This document shows positions 22,955-34,172 of a stretch of DNA of 64,000 nucleotides, one piece after another. Both the position numbers and the translations under genes were made by a program. Location of the stretch: positions 22,413,501-22,477,500 of the forward strand of contig NC_084928.1 in NCBI RefSeq assembly GCF_958298935.1, in the 5' to 3' direction. The notes beneath the pieces are model-generated. The model searched no databases. It was not told where the DNA came from and saw only the letters and a list, made by a program, of their open reading frames with translations. Position 1 is the stretch's first letter, and each line of letters starts with the position of its first letter. The stretch is from Phragmites australis. Lineage: Eukaryota > Streptophyta > Magnoliopsida > Poales > Poaceae.

Positions 22955-24133
22955 CCTTGCTTTTGGGATATTGGGAAGCATCATAATTTTGACTAATGAA
23001 CATATGCAGTAATGATGGTTAATATGATGATGTTTTAGCAACATGGAACCTTAGATCTTGAGTATAGGGATGTTGGTGATAGTTGTCATGGTTATAACGT
23101 TGGTTTAGTGTTTGCTCAAGTAACCTAAGTAAGGACCGGTTCGTGGAGCGACAACCTAAGAAGTAACGTACCAACCACGAGGCTGATATGGGTAAGGTGT
23201 GACATACTGATTAGAGTCTGTCCAGTGTGCGTTGGGTCAACACAAAAGGGGGCTTCTGGGTAGGAGCTTTGCTTGCGTAAAGCCTAGCGGTGAAACCTAG
23301 TGGGCAGACATGCACTGGATTAGTCTCTAGTTAGTGGAAAGTGTCATACAGTGATTCTTGGCGGCACACCACTGGCGTGTGTTAAGTGTCTTGCAAACAC
23401 GGCAACATGGAATTCACTAACTCGTGGGTAAAGTTAGACAACCTCTGCAGAGTGTAAAACTGTTATAACAGCCGTGCTCACGGATATGAGAGACTTGGAT
23501 CCTCACATGATTAGATGGTGGTTTGGTTTTGGTTTTGGTTCTGGTACAGGGAGTACTAGATGTTGTGGTTTTGGCCTTAGTACGGGGAGTACTAGACGGT
23601 TGTGGTATGCAAGGTGGGGAACCTTGTATGCTAGATGACGGATTGTTGGGTTACATTCATTTCATACATGTCTAATGATTTTGAGTCCAAATGTGTTTCC
23701 ATTACTCGCATTTACGCAAATAATACCTTGTGTCAGCCTATTCTTGATATAAGCCTGCATGTCATTATTTTCCCACACTTGCTAGTACATTATGTGCTCA
23801 CCCTTGCTTTCTCCTACCAAAAACATATGCTGCTCAGTTGAAGACTTTGAGGATTTCCAAGATGACGACCTGGTGTTCTAAGGAGCGTGTCTTCCAGTCG
23901 GTGCCTGTGGAGTTTTGGTCGCCAATGCTTTCGTCCCGCTGCCGTCGTTTAGATAATGTCGTTTATGTTACTTTTTGAAGTTGCTTAGGTGAAGTCTTTT
24001 ATTGTAAGAAGTGAACGTTTGATTAAATAAAGTATTGCTTTTGTTACTTCACCTATGACGTCCTTATGTGTGTTAAACTTCCTGGGCATACATAAGCCGC
24101 ACTTGGTTTTGGCCGTTAAAACCGGGTGTGACA
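22955..24133 (+). mobile_element. Solo LTR S, right part
   Basis: Resumes after target copy CTTAG (22950-22954) and ends ...CCGGGTGTGACA at 24133. It is strongly similar, inverted, to the R3 5' LTR (58883-59950), for example CTTATGTGTG/GCGGCTTATG and the 'CACGAACCGGTCCTTACT' type blocks. A polyadenylation-like AATAAA lies at 24026-24031, about 100 bp before the end, as expected for R/U5. Confidence 0.85.
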
Positions 24134-24194
24134 CTCTGGAACCTTTGGAGATGAGCTTCAGTTGTGGTCCTTGACCCTTCGGGTTCCTCAGCAA

Positions 24195-25060
24195 TTTCTC
24201 AGGTTGAAGGTGACGATGTGTCAAAGGCGCAGCCGAAGACTTAGGGAAGAGAGGTGGTCCGCGACACCCTCGGCCCTTAGCCACTTCCTGGCTCTGGAGG
24301 TATTCTATCCGGATCCTGGTGATGGTGCGTGGGAGGCTGAGCCAAAGGTCGGGTGGAAGAGAGGGTCCGCGACCCTCTCAGCCCTTAGCCACTGCCTGGC
24401 TCCAAAGGTATTCCGTCCGGAGCCTAGCGACGGCACGTCAGAGGCGAAGTTGAAGGCCGGGCAGAAGAGAGGGTCCGCGACCCCATCGGCCCTTAGCCGC
24501 TGCCTGGCTCTGGAGGTATTTCGTCCGAAGCCTGGCGACGGCACGTCGGAGGTGAAGCCGAAGGCCACACGGAAAAGAGGGTCCATGACCCCCTAGGCCC
24601 TTAGCCGCTACCCGGCTTCGAAGATATTCCATCCGGAGCCTGGCGACGGCACGTCGGAGGCGAAGCCGAAGGCCGGGCGAAAGAGAGGGTCCACGACCGC
24701 CTCAGCCCTTAGCCGCTATCCAGCTCTGGAGGTATTCCGTCCGGAGCCTGAAGATGGCATGTCGGAGGCAAAGCCAAAGGCAGGGCAGAAGAGAGGGTCT
24801 GCGACCCCCTCGGCCCTTAGCCACTGCCCGGCTCCAGAGGTATTTCGTTCGAAGCCTGGCAACGATGCGTCGGAGGCGAAGCCAAAGGCCGGGCAGAAGA
24901 GAGGGTCCGCGACCCCTTCAGCCCTTAGCTGCTGCCCGGCTCCGAAGGTATTCCGTCTGGAGCCTGGTGATGGCACGTCAGAGGCGAAGCCGAAGGCTGG
25001 CGGAAGAGAGTGTCCGCGACCCCCTCGGCCCTTAGCCGCTTCCAGGCCTTGCTGTCCCTG
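24195..25060 (+). repeat. 108-bp tandem array, about 8 copies (element X)
   Basis: The landmark GGGTCCGCGACC recurs at 24363, 24471, 24579, 24687, 24795, 24903 and about 25010. That gives steps of exactly 108 bp, the last 107. Each unit also has 'GCCCTTAGCCGCTGCC', 'GAGGTATTCCGTCCGGAGCC' and 'GGCACGTCGGAGGCGAAGCC'. Because 108 is a multiple of three, both strands keep open frames with a 36-residue repeat. Two further units lie at 27556-27800. Confidence 0.95.
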
Positions 25061-25278
25061 CGATGTCCCTATGATGGATAGTCGGGGGTCCCATTATGTT
25101 TCCTGTGCCATGTAGTGTGGGCTTTTATTGAATGTTAGTATAACAAAAAATGACGTATGAAATGTGTCTTAAAAGGAGATGGTAGGGTAATGATTTTACC
25201 TTTTACCATGCGTGTTTTGGAGTCACACGGGTCATACCTTTCCTTACAGGGAGGGGGATTTTTATACCCCTTTGATTG
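25061..25278. other. X internal spacer, nothing recognised
   Basis: Unique sequence between arrays; no frame or motif that I recognise. Confidence 0.4.
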
Positions 25279-25487
25279 GCCTGCTGTGCCTTTTTAGAGG
25301 CTAGTGGGTTGTGTACCCCTTCGGCATGGAGCCATTAGCCTTTAAGATGTCGGGTACCTTTCCTGCTAGGTCTTTTCCAAATCTGCTGTGCCTTTTTAGA
25401 GGCTAGTGGGTATTGTACCCCTTCGGCACGGAGGCATTGGCCTTCAAGATGTCGGGGTACCTTTCCCGCTAGGTCTTTTCATAATAT
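25279..25487 (+). repeat. ~104-bp tandem duplication
   Basis: Two copies of a unit starting CTGCTGTGCCTTTTTAGAGG, with TACCCCTTCGGCA and GGTACCTTTCC.GCTAGG blocks, begin at about 25279 and 25382 with small differences. Confidence 0.85.
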
Positions 25488-25499
25488 TTTGGCCCGACG

Positions 25500-26105
25500 G
25501 AGTTTTTGAAGAAACATCTCCATCGCGGGGGTTTTTCGGAAGGCTCTCCATGGTGCGGAGGTTTTTGTGAAAGCTCTCCGTCGTGCGGAGGTTTGGAAAA
25601 GGCCCTCCATTTTTGCCAGAGGCCTGTGAAAGGTTCTCCGTTCTTACCGGAGGTTTTGTAAAGCTTTCCATTTTTACGGGAGGTTTTGGTGAAGGTCTCC
25701 ATTTTTACTGGAGGTTTTGGTAAAGCTCTCCGTTTTTACCGGAGGTTTTGGTAAGATTCTCCGTTTTTACCGGAGGTCTTGTAAAGCTCTCCGTTTCTAC
25801 GGGAGGTTTTTGGTGAAGCTCTCCATTTTTACCGGAGGTTTTGGTAAAGCTCTCCGTTTTTACCGGAGGTTTTTGGTAAAGCTCTCCATTTTTACCAGAG
25901 GTTTGGTAAAGTTCACCATTTTACCAAAGGTTTTTGGTGAAGCTCTCTGTTTTTACTGGAGGTTTTTGGTGAAGCTCTCCATTTTTGTCGGAGGTTTGGT
26001 AAAGCTCTCTGTTTTTACCGGAGGTTTTTGGCGAAGCTCTCTATTTTTGTCGGAGGTTTGGTAAAGCTCTCTATTTTTACCAGAGGTTTTTGGTGAAGCT
26101 CCTTG
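25500..26105 (+). repeat. ~31-bp minisatellite, about 19 copies
   Basis: Units of 30-32 bp built on GGAGGTTTTGGTAAAGCTCT plus CCGTTTTTACC, degenerating toward both ends. It lies in element X between the 104-bp duplication and the ~175-bp repeats. Confidence 0.93.
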
Positions 26106-27260
26106 GCATGTATTAATGCCGAAGGCCCTACACACTATCGGAGCTATGCAATACCTTCCAGGAAACCAAGGCAGTCTTGCCTTCCCGGTGACCTAGGCAA
26201 GCTACGCCCGCAGTGTGTAGGCTTGACGTGCTCCCAAGGAAACGCCCGGGGTGCACCGCAACACTGTCCACCAAGGATGTGCCCTGGCACAAGGCATTTA
26301 TATGACCGAAGCTGTGCAATGCCTTCCAAGGCACCCTGGGCATAATCTGCCTTGCAGGTGACCTAGGCATAAGCGGCGCCCGTGGTATATAAGCATGTCG
26401 TGCAGAGAGGATTCCTTGCGACAACATTCCTCAGAGCACCGCATTCTCACATCAGGGCAGTCCTGTGATATGTGGTGTCCACACACTATCGAGGGGACAC
26501 AATACCTTCTAGGAAACCTGGGCAGTCTTGCCCCCCAGGTTACCTAGGCATGCTACGCCTGCGGTGTGTGGGCTCCACTTCCGACCAGGGCAAAGCCTAC
26601 CCTCCGGGAAACCTTTTCAGGTGACCTTGGGTTTAGGCAAGCGATCCTTACTGGTGCGTGGGCTTGTCACGCATTTGGAGAAATCCCCTGAGGGCGCCAC
26701 AACTACATTACCAAGGAAGTCCCTTGATAACCGACATCTACACACTATCGAGGCTACATAATAACTTCCAGAAAACCTAGGCAGTCTTGCCTTCCAGGTG
26801 ACCTAGGCATGCTACGCCTACCGTGTGTAGGCATGTCGTGCAATGAGGATTCCTTGTGACAGTATTTCTCGGAGCAACGCAAATTTGCCACCGAGGACAT
26901 CCCCTGGGGCGTGGCTTCAACTCCCAAGGCTATGGAAATGCCTTCCAGGACACCCTGGGCATAATCTGCCTTGCAGGTGACCTAGGCATGGGCGGTGCCC
27001 ACGAGTGTGGGCCTCACTGTCTATCGAGACTAACCAATGCCTTCCAGGAAATCTAGACAGTCTTGCCTTCCAGTTGACCTAGGCATGCTACATCCGCAAT
27101 ATGTGGGCTTGTCACGCCACCCGAAGATGTCCTATGGGTGGCGCCACAACACGGTCTATCAAGGGAATCCCTTGATATGTGGCAACTACACTTCCGAGGC
27201 CACACAATGCCTTCCAGGAAACCTGGGTAGACCCGCCCCCCAGGCGACCTAGGCACGATG
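26106..27260 (+). repeat. Complex ~90/175-bp repeat array (element X)
   Basis: The block GGTGACCTAGGCA or a variant recurs near 26187, 26357, 26537, 26797, 26976, 27074 and 27242, with companion blocks CAATGCCTTCCAGG, GGCAGTCTTGCC and GTGTGTAGGC. Spacing alternates between about 90-100 and 170-180 bp, so two related subunits are interleaved in higher-order copies. Confidence 0.85.
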
Positions 27261-27555
27261 CATCTACAGGAGTGCAGAGATTTTGCAAGGTTATACTAGC
27301 TAAGTTTCGCAGTCTACTGTTGGCGACAAGAAGCTATTTGTAGTATGAAACATAGCCAGGTTAAACAACTGCTCATGCTAAATGAGAATGTAACTTAAGT
27401 TCTACTACATCTACTTAGTAGCTATCTTATTGCAAAAAGACTTCTAACAATATAGTTGGAGTCCCCCAACAGACTCTAACCTTGCCGCATGAAAGAGGAT
27501 CACTAGGTAAATCATTGGGTAGTTAACAGTGGGTGTACCTTTGTAGGAATAAGGC
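27261..27555. other. X internal spacer, nothing recognised
   Basis: Unique AT-richer sequence between arrays. No coding or structural motif recognised. Confidence 0.4.
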
Positions 27556-27800
27556 CTCTATTGCGAGGCTTGGTGGCCTCGAAGCCTGTGGCTAGGTTGG
27601 GAGAGCCGGAGCTTGACCCCCTCCACCTTTAGCCATTGCCCGGCTCCGTAGGTAACCCATCCGGAGCCTGGCGGTGGCAAGTGGGAGGCGTGGTCGAAGG
27701 TTGGTCGGGAGAGGTGGTCCTCAACCGCCTCGGCTCCCAGCCGCTGCCTAGCTCCGGAGGTACTTCGTCTGGAGCCTGGCGACGGCATGTCCTCGACTTA
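27556..27800 (+). repeat. Two more copies of the 108-bp unit
   Basis: Diverged units with 'TTAGCCATTGCCCGGCTCCG.AGGTA' and 'GGAGCCTGGCG.TGGCA', the same order as at 24195-25060. They lie 2.5 kb away, beside the gag-like region. Confidence 0.85.
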
Positions 27801-28670
27801 GTTCTTGTTGCTGGGTATGGTACCATTGATAGTAGGGTTGGTGGTGATGGTGCAAGGTTGAGGGGCCGGGGATTCGCCCAGGAGTTTGACCCACACCCCC
27901 GAACTCTGTGTCGTCCTTCACCGGCTCCTTCTGCGGCCAGGTGTTCGACTTGCCTTCCGAGGTAATGAGCGTGCGACAGTCGTTGGTGTTATGGCCGCGT
28001 CCTAGTCCGTGCAGGATGCACCTGTATGCCTCCGGGAGCACAGGAGCTTGGAGTTGTCGTTGGGGTCACTGCCGAAGCCGGTGTGCCCCGGAGCCTGTGG
28101 TTTCCGCAGGGTTTCCTTCCCCCTTGGGAGACCGTCGAGGCCGCCCGGTGAACCAGGTTTCAAAGTCGAAGTGGTCCTGACTATGCATCCCCAGATGAGG
28201 CGGGCTTGGAGTTCCCTGCGTGCGGTTGGCGTTGTGAGGGCGTCATCGGAGGCGCTGGCAGGATCCACGCCTCCCGGAGCCCTTCATCTCCTTGGAACCC
28301 TTTCTTGCCTGAGGGTCCAAGGAGGGCGCTGGGTGGACAGACTTTTCAAAGATGTTGGCTCACTCGGGGTATTCCAAGTGTGGTCAAAGGGGATACCCAG
28401 GGACCAAGTCCAGTTGGGAGCATTCCTTGGTTGGACCGCCCGAAACCATTGGAAGGCGGCATGCTTGGCTGTGGCTTTGTAAGTGTCCTCTCCTGAGGCG
28501 GTGAGGTCTTCGTTGTGCAAGGGCTGGAAGGTCTCTATGCCTTCTAGAGTTCCTGTACCGACCCAGGGTTCTCGGTTGGCCAAGGTCGGAGGAACGCCAT
28601 GCCACATGGCAGTGGGGCTGGAGCATGCATACGATGCGTATGGCTGAGACAGCCATGCATACGATTGCAT
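27750..28670 (-). pseudogene. Decayed gag-like region of element X
   Basis: Minus-strand frames (28670-28284, 28268-28002, 28041-27748) lie between the primer-binding site and the arrays, where gag belongs. The best clue is CILHGLGRGHNTNDCRTL (near 28010-27955), matching the C..H...H.T..CR signature common in grass gypsy gag proteins. Other parts are Pro/Arg-rich and not diagnostic. Stops and frame changes mean no intact product. Capsid assignment for the N-terminal part is an inference from position. Confidence 0.5.
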
Positions 28671-28759
28671 GCTTGCAACGGTGGGTACAACAGTTTTAGT
28701 CGATTCTCTGGTGGTTTTCCTGGTGGATTCCTACCTCTCTTAGCACTTATGTGTTCGAA

Positions 28760-28777
28760 TCCCCACAGACGGCGCGC
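28760..28777 (-). promoter_or_regulatory. Primer-binding site of element X
   Basis: On the minus strand GCGCGCCGTCTGTGGGGA directly follows the LTR end (CCCCAACA). This is the well-known form of site after grass gypsy LTRs and fixes the orientation of X as minus. Confidence 0.75.
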
Positions 28778-29644
28778 TGTTGGGGCAAGAGTTCGTCTTG
28801 CCTCAGCAAATACAGTGAGAGTTTCTTCTAAGGAGGAGACTCAAGCTTGCAGATGAAGTTTGAGAGGAAGGAACACGACAAGTATATTGATGGTAGGAAA
28901 AATGGATCGACCTGGGGGGAGAATCATAAGTTTGCTGTGATGCGTGTTTTATGTCCGTCACCATTGTTTTTTGTTTGCCTTGTCCTCTCTTTCCCAGATG
29001 ACCATGGCCCCCTATGTATAGGGTCATGTGTAGCTTGGCGCACAAGTTATCATAATGTATGAATATCTGGGACCCGACCGAATTACTGGGTCTTATCCCA
29101 GATAACTACTTTCTATCCTATCGGGGAGATAAATGACCACCGTGGTAGCTATCGTGGTGCCTACCCCCTTGAGTGCGGCGACACCGTACTGTCAGGAGTG
29201 TCAGGATAGCCTCCATTACGCCAAGGTGTCAGAGTAGTGCCCATTAGCTGGCAAAGCACGATCGGTGCTCCCCTTTCGGTAGATCTTCCCAGGGACTACT
29301 GACTCACCCTGCTGCCTTTGAGAAGGTGGCCCAATCGTCCCGAGGCGGGGGCCTCGGGAGGCATGAATCCGGGAGGTGAACGCTTCGGGGAGTAGGACTA
29401 CAAAAGATCGGAGCTTTGGGTGGCTGAGGCTTTGGATGACCTAGGCTTTGGGGGGCTGAGCCTTCGGGAGGCTGAGCTGGTTAAGCCAAGGGAAGGCTTC
29501 GCAGGTACGAAGATGTGCTGTGAAGGGACCTGATGACTTCGGAGGTCGAGCCTTTAGCTGAGGATCTGTAGATCAAGACTCCAGGGGGACCTCGATAGTA
29601 ATTTTCAACCATTATCCTCAGGCTTGCTTATTTTCCCCGCAACA
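28778..29644 (-). mobile_element. X right (5') LTR, 867 bp
   Basis: TGTTGCGGGG to CTTGCCCCAACA on the minus strand. It is bounded by the primer-binding site on one side and target copy ATTGG (29645-29649) on the other. Contains GC-rich 'CTTCGGGAGGC' repeats (about 29340-29560). No TATA box was assigned. Confidence 0.8.
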
Positions 29645-29649
29645 ATTGG

Positions 29650-29702
29650 TCGTAGAGGTCTTTGACCCAAATCCGAATGGGGCCTACGAGACCATTCCAA
29701 CA
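29650..29702 (-). mobile_element. Solo LTR Z, right part
   Basis: Fifty-three bases ending CCATTCCAACA, followed by GGAGG (29703-29707), the mutated partner of GGAAG at 10798-10802. It completes Z across the X insertion. Confidence 0.65.
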
Positions 29703-30025
29703 GGAGGCAAGACATTATACAATGCCTTCTTCATCATCGAGGTGCAAGGTATTTATAGTGTTATTCTTAGACGGGATTGGATTCATGCAAACAGTTGTGT
29801 TCCCTCTACTTTGCATTAGTTTTTGATTCAATGGGTGGACGACGATGTAGAGGTGGTGCACGTGGATACTTTGGCCTATGTTACTTTGGCTAATGCTTCA
29901 GCCGATTGGATGTATGACAACGCCAAGTGCTTGTCGAGACTTGATCTTTCAGATTATGACTTCCTTAGCATCTCTAAAGATGGTCTTGTGCTAGTGGTCG
30001 TAAAGTCAGTTTGTGATAATCAGTA
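29703..30025 (+). pseudogene. G1 protease-RT spacer, right half
   Basis: Resumes the reading cut at 10802: a Gly-Lys-Thr-Leu-Tyr-Asn-Ala-Phe-Phe run, then EVQGIYSVILRRDWIHAN, CVPSTL and LIQWVDDDVEVVHVD, the conserved spacer between protease and RT in this gypsy group. After one stop at 29820 it is open to SISKDGLVLVVVKSV. It ends at 30025, where the minus-strand copia C1 begins, so no RT of G1 is left here. Confidence 0.88.
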
Positions 30026-31860
30026 GATGGACTTTTGCAGCTTGCAGATCTTTCCAGCATTTTTTGGATCGACAAAACCTTTAGGCTGTGTTGTGTACAC
30101 ATCCTCACTTAGGTTTCCATTAAGAAATACCGTTTTGACATCCATTTGCCGTATCTCATAGTCGTAATATGCAGCAATTGCTAGGATGATCCAAATAGAC
30201 TTTAGCATTGTGATGGGTGAAAACGTTTCATCATAATCAACACCTTGAATTTGCCCGAAACCTTTCGCCATCAATCGTGCTTTATAGATGTGAACATTTC
30301 CATCAACATCTATATTTTTCTTAAAAATCCATTTACAATCAACTGCTTTAACACCATCAGGTGGATCAGCCAATTTCCCAACTTCATTATCGTGCATGGA
30401 TTCTATCTCAGATCTCATGGCTCCAAGCCATCTCTCAGAGTCTGGTCCCACCATCGCTTTCGAGTAGGTCTTAGTTTCATCACTGTCCAATAATAATATA
30501 TCACGTTGCTCCGTGGTTGGGAAGATAAACCTCTCAAGTGCACGACTGACCCTTTTTGGTCGACAACATGTTCTGCAACATCCAGTTGTGATTTAGTAGG
30601 AGTTGAAACACTTTTCGATGTTTCTCGAATCTCTTCGAGTTGCGCCATGCTCCCACTAATGTTACTTGAGAGAAACTCTTTCTCTAGAAAAATACCATTC
30701 CGAGTGACAAACACTTTGCCTTCTTCCTAATAATAGAAATAATATCCTTTGGTTTCCCTAGGATACCCCACAAAGAAGCGCTTATCTAATTTGGAAGTGA
30801 GCTTATCAGACGTCAAATATTTTACATAGGCGTCACAATCCTATATCTTAAGGAAAGACAATCTCGGACGCTCCCGGTCCATAACTCATATGGTGTCTTC
30901 TCTATAGTTTTAGATGGAACCCTGTTTAAAGTGAACACAACAGTTTCTAGAGCGTATCCCCAGAAGGATAATAGAAGACCAAATTGTCTCATCATAGACC
31001 AGACCATGTCTAGTAAAGTCTGGTTCCTCCGTTTGGACACCCAATTCCATTGAGGTGTATCCGGCAGAGTCAACTGTGGAACATTCCACATTGCTTTAGA
31101 TGATTACTAAATTCATGGCTCAAATATTCACCTCCATGATCTGATCATAGAAATTTAATTATCTTGCTGAGTTGATTTTGTACTTCATTCTGAAAATCCT
31201 TGAACTTTTCGAATGACTCAGACTTGTGCCTCATTAAGTTGATGTAACCATATCTACTAAAGTCATCGGTAAAAGTAATTAAGTACAGAAAACCACCTCT
31301 GGTGATAGAGCTCACTTGTCCACATACATCTGTATGTACAAGGGCTAACAAGTCACTTGCCCTCTCACCTTGATAGGTGAAGAGAGCCTTAGTCATCTTG
31401 CCAAGTAAGAAGATTTGCATGTATCAAATGGTTCAAAATCAAATGAATCTAGAAGACCATCTTTATGGAGCCTCTGCATGCGCTTCTCATTTATATGACC
31501 TAAGCGACAATGCCAAATAAAAGTGGGATTTGAATCATTAAGCCGATGCCTCTTTGTATTAATGTTATGGACAAAAATATTCTCAAGATCTAGAATATAT
31601 AATCCATTCACCAATGGACAAATACCATAGAGCATACCAATCAAATAAATTGAACAACACTTGTTCTTTATTGTGAACTCATAACCATCTTCTTCCAAAC
31701 ATGAAGAAGAGATAATATTTTTGCCCAAGGTAGGAATGTAATAACAATTATTTAATTCCAAAACTATTTCTAAGGATAACAATAAGGAATAAACACCAAC
31801 AACCAACGCAGTAACTCTTGCACCATTGTCGACGCAAGCATCCATCTCGCCTCTCCCACA
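30026..31860 (-). pseudogene. Copia C1 pol (integrase and N-terminal RT), truncated
   Basis: Same family as C2 (47084-49861). Minus-strand pieces: pre-integrase (31845-31393, HCRLGHINEKRMQRLHKDGLL), integrase (31420-30822, VHTDVCG..., RRNQTLLDMVWSMM), linker (30714-30415) and RT (30490-30026, CKWIFKKNIDVDGN, DETFSPITMLKS, QMDVKTVFLNGN). It stops at LQKSIY, equivalent to residue 551 of C2 pol, before the YVDD box. The rest of RT and all of RNase H are missing. Several stops and frame changes. Unlike C2, the protease/pre-integrase junction is in frame here. Confidence 0.9.
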
Positions 31861-32830
31861 CTTCCTAGTCCTTTTTAGTCCCTATAATGATTTACAATTA
31901 TGAATCATCGATCTGGTATCGAATACCCATGAGACATTAGAACAAGTAGAGAGATTAATCTCTATAATATTTATACCTAAAGAGAAAGTCACACTTCCCT
32001 TCTTCTTCTTCTTAGTTCTTCCAAGTACATCTTGCAATTCCACCACCAATGACCAGGCTTATGGCTGTGGTGACATGCATCAGCAGCAACGGGGCCAGCC
32101 TTGGACTTTCTAATGGGCTTAGGCTTTGAGCTCAAGATCTCATTTGAGGCTTTAGCCTTGGCTTTGCACTTTTTCTTCTTGCTATCCTTCTGAACCATCA
32201 TCATATGATTAGAGATTTTCTTAATGATTTCGTCAGCTGTCTTAAGCATCGCATGCAATTCAACCATGCTCTTCTCCATGCTATTCATATGAAAATTCAA
32301 AATGAACGGCTCGAAGCTTGCATGGAGCGACTGGAGAATCACATCCATAGCCAACTCAAGGCTAAGGGGAAAACCAAGTTTTTCTAGGCCCTTAATGTAA
32401 CCAATCATCTTGATCATATGAGGAGTGACTGGACTGCCTTCTCTCAACCTGCGTGTAAACAAGGACTTGGAGGTGCTGAACCTCTCGGCCGTAGCTTGGT
32501 TCTCAAATATGCCTCGGAGTCCCACAATCATATCATGAGCATTCATGCTCTCATATTGCTTCTAAAGCTCAGAGGACATGATGGAAAGCATGAGACAGCT
32601 AACATCAAGTGAATCGTTGGTGTGCTTCTCATAAGCCCTCCGATTAGCGATAGACGCATTATCAGCTGGTTCATCAGGATAGAAAAACTCTAGAACATAC
32701 TCCCTTTTCTCTTGTTTAAGAACAATTCTCATATTTCTAAACCAATCAATAAAGTTTGTTGCAGAAAGCTTTTCTTTTTGAAGAATAGAACACAAATTAA
32801 AACTGGAATTGATGTTAACAGTAGGTGCTA
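31861..32830 (-). pseudogene. Copia C1 gag and protease start, broken
   Basis: Matches C2 gag: SILQKEKLSATNFIDWFRN (near 32780), YEKHTNDSLDVSCLMLS, then 32546-31989 with AHDMIVGLRGIFENQA, LQSLHASFEPFILNFHMNSM and a zinc knuckle CHHSHKPGHWWWNC in which the second Cys is Ser. The start codon position aligned with C2's ATG reads ATA (about 32825-32827), so initiation is lost. Protease region is frame-broken near 31880-31985. Confidence 0.88.
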
Positions 32831-34172
32831 TGATCTACAACAGGAAATAAATATGCAAAGTTTAGCACTATGTTTATGTAAATCTTTTATTAAACATTTT
32901 AACCAAATATATCCCTATTATATGTTTTGAAACGGTTTCCCTCTAACGACATATAGTGGGTCAAGATCCATATTCAACTAAGTTCTAGTAAGCTTTGGCA
33001 TCACTACTACAAACCTAGTGACATAGGTAAGCAACACTTTGATAATCATATCATATATGACGCTTGTTTGTTGGGTGGCATCTAATGTCCCAGTGCCCAA
33101 CTCCATGCCCCAAAGCCTAAAACCATTTTGATAGCTTTGACAAGTAAACCAACACTATGCATATAGATGTTCGACATCCACCTTATCTGGTTAAGATAAA
33201 AGATGATACCCTGCTTTGGAAGACCCATCAATCAATGATCAAAACCTATGTAGATGCAACTATTGGAAGGGCATCAATTACTCTTAGAAAACATGAATAA
33301 AATAGCATGACAGGAATATAGATAAACATCACATACAATCATATTAAATGTGACATAGTATAGCCCCTTTACATGGTGATCTCCATCGCCAAGGTCCCTG
33401 TCCACTGGGTCATCATGCTTCAAATCTTCATGATCATGTGCTAGTCTATTACACCTAATAGCACTAGAAGAATTACATGAGAAAATAAAGCATCACAAGT
33501 CGGCACGCATGCCATTATACAATAACATGACAATATTTGGCTGCAAGTAACCATGACATGTAGGCCATGAAAATTACATACATGCATCACATACAAATAA
33601 AGGCCATACTATTCACATAATTCCCTGCAAAAACAAGTTAATCGTAGAATCGAAATCAAATGGTGCAATGTGAACACGTTATCCTTAAAAGCCCTAGGCT
33701 CGGACAGCACAATCCTGAAAACCTCTTGGAAATACATAGATCGTATCTATGAAATTGCTATGAAAATCTCATTGGACTGATCATATCAAGCTGACTCTAA
33801 GTCATTCACAATGCCTCAATTTCTACAGGATCAATCATATTGATCATTGCGTGAGGTTTACTGGAAACTACGACTACACACACAACCTTGATCTACCGTT
33901 CACCCAACCATGATGCGGCGTGCCCTGTTAGCCCTGATGATGATTCCATCCGGTAGGGGCAAGTCGCATGCACGGCCAGGTGGGAGAGCGAGCTAATCTT
34001 TTTTTTGGTCATATCGTTCCATCGATTTACACCTCATTCGACCCCAATTACAACAAACCATGCAACAACTGATCCATCACATGAACCCATCACAAGAACA
34101 AAATAGATCCAATTTATTACTACCACATATCATCTATATGTGACCTATCCAGATAAAAAACTACGCATGTAT
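32831..34172 (-). other. Copia C1 5' leader
   Basis: About 1.34 kb between primer-binding site and gag, collinear (inverted) with C2's leader 44592-45899. For example, 'GCCTCAATTTC' near 33810 pairs with GAAATTGAGGC at 44940, and 'GGTGATCTCCAT' near 33380 pairs with ATGGAGATCACC at 45316. No gene is expected here. Confidence 0.8.

Larger units (their letters stand above)
11621..29644 (-). mobile_element. Element X: non-autonomous gypsy-type LTR element (hosting S and R2)
   Basis: Outer limits are TGTTGGGGCAAG (11621) and CCCGCAACA (29644), with the 5-bp target copy ATTGG on both sides (11616-11620 and 29645-29649). Read on the minus strand: an 867-bp 5' LTR (29644 to 28778), a gypsy primer-binding site, decayed gag-like frames, several tandem arrays, and an LTR remnant at 11621-11808. 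No protease, RT or integrase is visible, so it resembles a large retrotransposon derivative that would depend on partner enzymes. Removing S and R2 leaves roughly 5.9 kb. The two LTR copies match for only the terminal ~190 bp, so the left LTR is truncated or rearranged. Confidence 0.75.

Noticed and set aside
24195..25060. Centromere satellite
   Set aside because: The 108-bp unit occurs in about ten copies within one LTR element, not in a long homogeneous array, and does not match the usual ~155-bp grass centromere repeat size.
24195..27260. CRISPR-like repeat arrays
   Set aside because: Units are directly adjoining and diverged, without unique spacers of even length, and the window is plant DNA. 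They are minisatellites inside an LTR element.
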